A DNA stretch of 64,000 bases from Lindgomyces ingoldianus (Eukaryota; Ascomycota; Dothideomycetes; Pleosporales; Lindgomycetaceae). The notes under the pieces were generated by a model. The model had not been told where the DNA came from and ran no database searches. It saw nothing but the letters and a program-made list of their open reading frames with translations. The stretch is taken from positions 1-64,000 of the forward strand of contig NW_022985225.1 of assembly GCF_010093535.1 (NCBI RefSeq), given 5' to 3'. Made by a program: the position numbers and the translations under genes. Shown here piece by piece: positions 58,265-64,000 of the stretch (its first letter is position 1; every line of letters starts with the position of its first letter).

Positions 58265-59810
58265 GAGGATTATTTGTGTGTCAGTTGTGCTACCGCGCGG
58301 TCGGATGGAAGTGGCACATTGTTTCAAGGTGGAGTGCCATGGCATTGTACGTCGATATAGGCTCACGAGGGAGATAGTCTGGCTTTACGGGCATTGTACG
58401 CCAATATAGCTGTTTGGTGTAGGGCATTATACGGGAGATCACGCTGGCACGACGGTTGTGTCGGCTCCGGCCTGACCCATTGTGGAGGCAAAAGTGTTGA
58501 GGCAGAGGTGAATTGATCCAATCGAAACGTGGACAGTTGAATAATCAAGAATAGATTTAGGCCTCAAATGTTTAGCGTCATAATTCCATCGGTGCGGCGA
58601 TTCCCAGATTGTGAAACTGTTGTCATTGATATGCAAAAAGAGATCCCTGTCAGCAATCCCTTGCGCTGGTGGGTTAATCTAGCGCAGGGCTATAATGGGA
58701 CAGGGGTTCCTAAGTCGAGCAGATGGCTTCTGCCGCGCCACATCGGGATGGGGTGACGGGGGCTCGCAGAAGAACAGGAGATAGATGATCCGGTACAGCG
58801 CTCCTATTTACTGTGGGCGCGAGAGGGAATTGCGGGCGTCGTAAGATTTGCTGGAACTGTTGGCCTTGGTGTTTTTCCTCCTGCGTCTGGCCCAAGATAG
58901 CAGCGAAGAAGCGAGCCGCGATTCGTGTTGGTCGGCTCGGCGGACATTTTCAAAGAGTCAATACGTGCTGCACTAAGTGCCAGGCATTATTGACCTCGTG
59001 AATTATTATTAACTGCTATCGTAGGCAGGGCGGAAGCGGTGATAATGACGAGCGACCGCTGTGAGTGGCCGGCCTGCGTGAATAGCGAAATACCAGCAAT
59101 AACCACCTTGCGTGGGCGTGATGATGATAGGCAGTGGTGCCATTCGCGGGCGGGTCAACCGCGCTGGGAGATGTGAAAATTGAACTAGCTCTGGACTGAT
59201 CTAGTGAGTGGCAGGGTTTGGCTTGACCTGAGCAACGCAAAGCAGCTTTCGTAATAGAATGCACCTATCCATCATTGAAACTAGGCCCTGCAGGGTAAAA
59301 AGCACCACGCTCCGCTTGCTAAACATGGAATATCTTTGCTAATTATCGACTTCGACGCCCATTCCCTCTCTAAGTCTCTCACTCTCGGTCTGACGCTTTC
59401 TTCCTTGTCTTTTTGCTCTCAGCATTCGCTATTGCTCACAATCGCGCCCTCTCGCCACTCCCTTGAAACGGTGAGGCGCTCCGCTCACGGCCACACACGC
59501 GCTCAAGAGTAGTCGTCTCCGACCGCTGACCTTTGCGTCACGCACTCCTGTTCCTTCGCCAGTCAGCAATTCCCCGGCGACGCCTTTGCTTAAGGCGTTG
59601 GCGCAGCGGGCCCCGCTCACTTGCGTCGATCGAAACGAGTGCAAGGCTCAATCTCACTGCTGAACTGCTATTTCCATCGGCGTCGACGCTCGTCAACGTC
59701 CTCGGCCTATTTTTTGATGAGCTGCCGTTAGCCCTCTCAACCTTGGAACCCTTGGTTACCTTGGGCAAGGGACGTGGCCAGGCCCAATCCAGCAGTTAAT
59801 TGTCCAGCTC
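58265..59810. other. 1.5-kb intergenic region
   Basis: No gene is supported. Short frames on both strands around 58360-59270 and 59430-59800 lack domains. The right end is pyrimidine-rich and probably the promoter and leader of the gene starting at 59811. Confidence 0.5.
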
Positions 59811-62800
59811 ATGGCGGGGACGAGACGGCGCCCTCGTATCAGTGAGCAGCGCTCGACATGGCGTGCATCAACCATTGCCGAAAGTGTTGACGATGGCGAT
59901 GATGGTGGTGTAGTCGAGGTGGCCGACAATGTCGACGACGACGCCCGCCCGCAATCGCCAATGAATGTGAACCGCTCCACGACGGCCGTCTGCAAGCGCT
60001 GCAGAGAGGTTGTGGGTGACTTCTACAATTCGTGGCACAAGATCACGGGCTCCTACTACCTACCCGCGCTACTCGGGTCATACAGTAGTAAATTGCAAGC
60101 GAATGGTAGGCAGAAGGCTGCGACAGCAGGGACAGATATAGAAGGATGGTAAGCTGGCCGACCTGAGGGTTCCCTTTCTGCGTCGTTACACAGTTCCCTT
60201 TCCCAGTGGAGCGTCGATATTCCCCTAGCATTTATGAGCTTATCCCGGCACCAATCAATTGGGACATGGTATTTTAATTTTTTTTAAGCGCGTCTGCACT
60301 AATCGGCCTTCCCAAATAATTTCCACACTATACATTTATCATCTATTAAACCCGCCTGTCCGCATTGCGCTGCACCATCGGTTTGACACTTCTACTGACA
60401 CGCCCTCACAGTCTGATCCAGCCGCTGGTGTGCCCCAGCTGCACCGAGACACTCGGCATTACGGCCGTTGATGCACCAGACAGCAAGAAGGTCTTTCGGT
60501 GAGTCTTTGTTCCTTTGTCCATCCCCCTCAATTTGAAGCCGTGGCCTTTTCCGTTCCGATTTTCCCTGATCCGCGCCCTGTGTGGCGCTGGACTGGCCGG
60601 GGTTTGCATGCGCACCGCCTGCAGCGTGTATTAACACCACGACGGGGGCACAATCAAGCCAGCATTCCATAAGTCACTGCTAACGTATATATCGCTGCAC
60701 AGCGGCCGCGACTTCTTCAAACTGCCCCGCATCGAGCTGCGATGCGAAGTGAGTCCAAGTAAATTCGTAGTGGTAGAGCCCCACGTCGACCCGGCGTCCG
60801 ATCCGCTGGCCGTTGAAGACGATTCCGACAAGTCGTCCCCAGTTCCAGAAGGCACGATAGGCGACATGGAGGTTGACAGCCTGCCGCATGCATCCCAACC
60901 ATCCCCGCCGTCGGGTCTGGGTTTGCCTCACCAACACCAACACCAACACCACCACCACTATCACCACCAACCGCTGCAGCAGGTTGAGGCAAACCGCCAG
61001 CCACCACCCCAAGTCCAGTCGCCATTAGGCCTGCACGTCACGTCGCAGAAGTCACCCAGCAACCCGCCGCCCGCGAAGCCGCCGGTTCAAGTTCAAGATG
61101 TACCCAAGTACACGGCGCAACCACCAACGCCCAAAGAGGGAAGTACCGGCCTGGCCAATCGCACCCGCGACCTCCCTCCAGTCATGTCGCATGCCCACTC
61201 GCATTCGCAGTCTCCCGCTGGTGAAGCCCAAGGCCAGCGTGCCAATGGCCAGCTCTATCCACGGTCGCCTCAGGAGGTGCAACTCGATGCCATTGAGCGT
61301 CTGCAGACTCAGGTCTCGCAGAACAGCGGCGCCCTGACAGTCCATGGCCGCGACTTGCAGCGCTTTGAGGAGGCCGCGAAGCGCCAGGAGGAGAATCTCC
61401 GCCACGAGTTCCAAGCCCAGTTGCATCGCCAGAATGTCGAGCTTAGGCGGGTCGACGACGCAGTGGTCAGACTGCAACATGAGATGGGAGGTATCCACGA
61501 CCTCCTCGAAGCGCTCTCACGTGAAGTGCAGGCTTCCAGAGAAGTGCAGGCTGGACGAATGGCCCCCGTAGTTCCAATCACGGCCCCTACAGCCCAGGAC
61601 TCGGCGCTCGAACTGATGGCAAGCAAAGTGTCGGTGGTTTCCCAAAAGGCCGACGAGGTCGACATGCTAAAGATCACCATTGAGATCATGAAGAACAAAA
61701 TTCAACGCCTCGAAGAGGCCACACTCGCACCCCCCCAATCGACCACGCATACATTCCCATCTCCGGGAGAGCCATCAGTCCACTCTGCCCACTCTTCGCA
61801 CACTGTGCCATCCTTCCACGCAACTCCGTCGACCGTGCCACACATCAACACCCCAATCCACCCCACCCAAAGACCTGCATCCTTCCATTCCCACGGCAGC
61901 CACACCACCGCCACCCCGGAAGTGTCTCAAAGGGCTGATCCCGCACAGTCCCAGAGTGGGTGGGTGACTGTCAATGCGAGCGTGAAACGCTCCCACCCCA
62001 ATGGCATCGACGGCCCGCACGATTCCCTCGGACAACCGGTCGGATCGCCCAAGCGCCCGAAGCTTGCTCCCATTGAGCCACGCGTCGGATTTGGCAACTC
62101 TCAGGCTCCTCCGCATCAGCAGCAGCATGTTTTCTACGACCACATGGACACTGATGATTCTGAATCGAGACTTCACACCCACTCTCACTCGCTGCCGCAG
62201 TCTCAGACTCATTCCCGCGAATCCCTTGTCGAGGCCCCTCTCCAATCGCAGCCCTCAACTTTCGTTGCCTATGGAACACAAGAGGCTCCTTCAGATGATA
62301 GCTGGCGACCCGAATCCCAACGCATGATTGTTGACCATCGCAGCCCAAGGGGTCGTGGGCGAGGAGGGGGACCAGGCAGCCGTGGGGGTCGTTCGCGGAA
62401 GAGCATGCCTATACATGGCGAGCTCGGCACACCAGAATGGGAGAAGGAGGATTGGCAAGGTGTAACGGATTCGCAGACCAGCCCAGATGGTTACTACAAC
62501 CATATTGCGCGTTCCGGGCGTGGCATCCTTCGTCGTGGGAGCGGTGGCGGTGGCAATGTGCCACGTGGTTCGCGCCCTTCGAGCTCAAGCGGTCGTGCAG
62601 TCAGCTTGGGGATGCAGGGTGTAACGGCCGGCCCAGTCGTCAGTATGTCGCAAGATCCGTATGCGCATACGAAGAAGACGCGAACAAAGCCGACTCGAAA
62701 TGCCGACGGGATCCTCATACGCAAAGATGGTCGACCGGACATGCGCTCGCAGTCCTCTGCCGCTAATCTCCGCAAGGTGCACGCCAGGAAGGAAGAGCAG

Positions 62801-63403
62801 AAGACTACTTCAGACCGCTCGTTTACTCCCACTAACCTCCACCATAGCAGGGACGCAGGCGCCGAGACACCTAGTCCGACCACCTTTGCAGCGGATGGCC
62901 AGGATGTGACGGCGAGTGTCCAGAAAAAGCACAACTTAATTATGGGAAAGATGTTCCCAGGTGGTGTTGAGACGTCGAGGAAGGAGCATGACTATGCCCG
63001 GCAAGTCTTTGAAGAAGGACAAGGACACACTGCTCAGCCTCGCCGCGGCCAACACCATCTCCACCATCAGACTACACATTCACCACTCGAAATTAAGCGC
63101 GAGCAGGCCGAAGAACGCCGTGTTATCGATTCTCAAAGCCCTAATGAGGCTCACACTAATGGCGACATCGATATAGATCGTGTCGAAGATCACGCTGATG
63201 ACGAAGGCCAAACCCCAAGCGGGCAGAGCGATAATTCAGGACGGGAAAGCCAGTATCATGATGCGCCTAGTCATGATGAAGAGCCAGCGCAAAACAAGCC
63301 GAAGGAGAACCGTGTTCCTGAGATCCAGGCTCAGCAATCCACTGTTGACTCTTCGGCGACCCCAGACGAAGCGCCCGCAAGTACAATACCAAAGAAGGCG
63401 TGA
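59811..63403 (+). CDS. Large protein with Mis18/Yippee-like zinc domain
   Basis: Three exons, 59811-60148, 60412-60498 and 60703-63403; 1041 residues with consistent phase. The two introns (263 and 204 bp) are several times longer than most in the window. Residues 61-168 resemble the Mis18 domain: C-x2-C at 61-64 (CKRCREVVGDFYNSW), a GC-x-I-x-P-L-x-C-P-S-C-T-E-T-L-G stretch with C120 and C123, then FRGRDFFKLPRIEL and SPSKFVVVEP. Mis18 proteins load CENP-A at centromeres, and related Yippee folds bind zinc. The tail is about 870 residues of mostly disordered sequence. It has a His/Gln run (near 60930-60965), a coiled coil (about 330-430, IERLQTQVSQNSG ... LRHEFQAQLHRQNVE), an Arg/Gly patch (GRGRGGGPGSRGG) and Lys/Arg motifs. 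Centromere function is inference from the domain alone. Confidence 0.75.
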
Positions 63404-64000
63404 AGTGGTTGATTAATGGATCATTATATTCTATTCCTCGCCGACCCCGGATTTATACTGTTTATAGCCTTTCACAGGCAAGGCACCTAGAGTCAAAAGT
63501 TCGATTTTTTTTTTCTCTTTAGTAGGAATTTTATTTTCACGGAGTTTTTGGTGGTATTGTGTTCACTAGTTGGATTCCTCTTTTGTCCAACCGGCTTGAG
63601 TCACTCGCAGAAGGCCGTTTAAACCCTATTTCTCGCTAGGTGGACATTTCGTAATTTTCAACTCTTATTCCTTTTTCTCTCAAACCTTTCTTAGGAAAGC
63701 AAATTGTACCAATAGTTAGATGCAGGACTCACATCATCTTTTCGTCTCATCACATTACATCCTCAGATTGGATAAATTAGCGCGAGCTACAAGTACAACA
63801 AACTCCGTATCTTATCTATTGCTTAATTAGATTAAGAATCTGAGTAATCGTGTAACCACCCCTTTTATCCATTATCCCTTATCCCTTCTCCTATTGATCT
63901 ATGCGGGTCTATTGTATACTCGATCCGGGTGCGCATGTGCCGGGGGCTCGGGGCTCTGGGTTCTATACATACAAGTCTTAGTTAGCATTTTGCCGCTTTG
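63404..64000. other. 3' flank, no gene seen
   Basis: AT-leaning DNA after the stop of the Mis18-like gene, with a T run around 63506-63515 and CT-rich stretches. No ORF or RNA gene was recognised before the window ends. Confidence 0.5.

Noticed and set aside
1..64000. tRNA, 5S rRNA or other structured RNA genes
   Set aside because: I looked by eye for T-loop consensus words and 5S signature segments and found none. A covariance-model scan would be needed to exclude them.

Overview
The window looks like nuclear DNA of a filamentous ascomycete (Pezizomycotina). Evidence: the genes carry short GT-AG introns of mostly 45-60 bp, with CTAAC/CTGAC-like branch sites in several of them. Several protein layouts are fungus-specific, such as fungal C2H2 factors and a GT34 mannosyl/galactosyltransferase. 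Two AT-rich repeat blocks are strongly TpA-rich and poor in CpA/TpG, the signature of repeat-induced point mutation (RIP). Class level is a guess (a leotiomycete-like genome would fit). All exon joins below were read by eye from splice signals and checked for reading phase; none is tested by transcripts.

Layout. 1-1690 holds a GC-rich end followed abruptly by a RIP-like AT-rich block. 2973-12256 holds an ankyrin protein, a Golgi-type copper P-type ATPase (CCC2 family) and a GRF zinc-finger protein. 12257-17100 holds a GT34 glycosyltransferase, a small I9-propeptide-like ORF and a secreted six-exon subtilisin. 19545-27853 carries two large C2H2 zinc-finger factors on the minus strand. 31448-36426 carries a conserved acidic protein of unknown function, then signal peptidase subunit SPC2 and ER membrane complex subunit EMC3 head to head. 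38476-48486 carries a third C2H2 factor, the oligosaccharyltransferase catalytic subunit STT3 and an Arg/Ser-rich protein, followed by a 43-base G run. 48653-55883 is a gene-poor, AT-rich stretch with a tiny Cys-rich ORF, a broken F-box/LRR gene and a 1.33-kb TIR element flanked by TA. 55884-63403 carries a REX1-type RNA exonuclease and a 1041-residue protein with an N-terminal Mis18/Yippee-like zinc domain.

Function. Many genes serve the secretory route: SPC2 (signal peptide removal), EMC3 (membrane protein insertion), STT3 (N-glycosylation), GT34 (Golgi glycan extension), CCC2 (copper loading of secreted enzymes) and the secreted subtilase. They are not an operon or a biosynthetic cluster; apart from the SPC2/EMC3 head-to-head pair they are simply neighbours. 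I found no secondary-metabolite core gene, rRNA, tRNA or CRISPR array, though a by-eye search for small RNAs is not exhaustive. The least ordinary items are the Mis18-like protein, the duplicated zinc-finger module with a matching intron in each copy, the I9-like ORF opposite the subtilase, and the palindromic RIP-marked element beside the F-box pseudogene.
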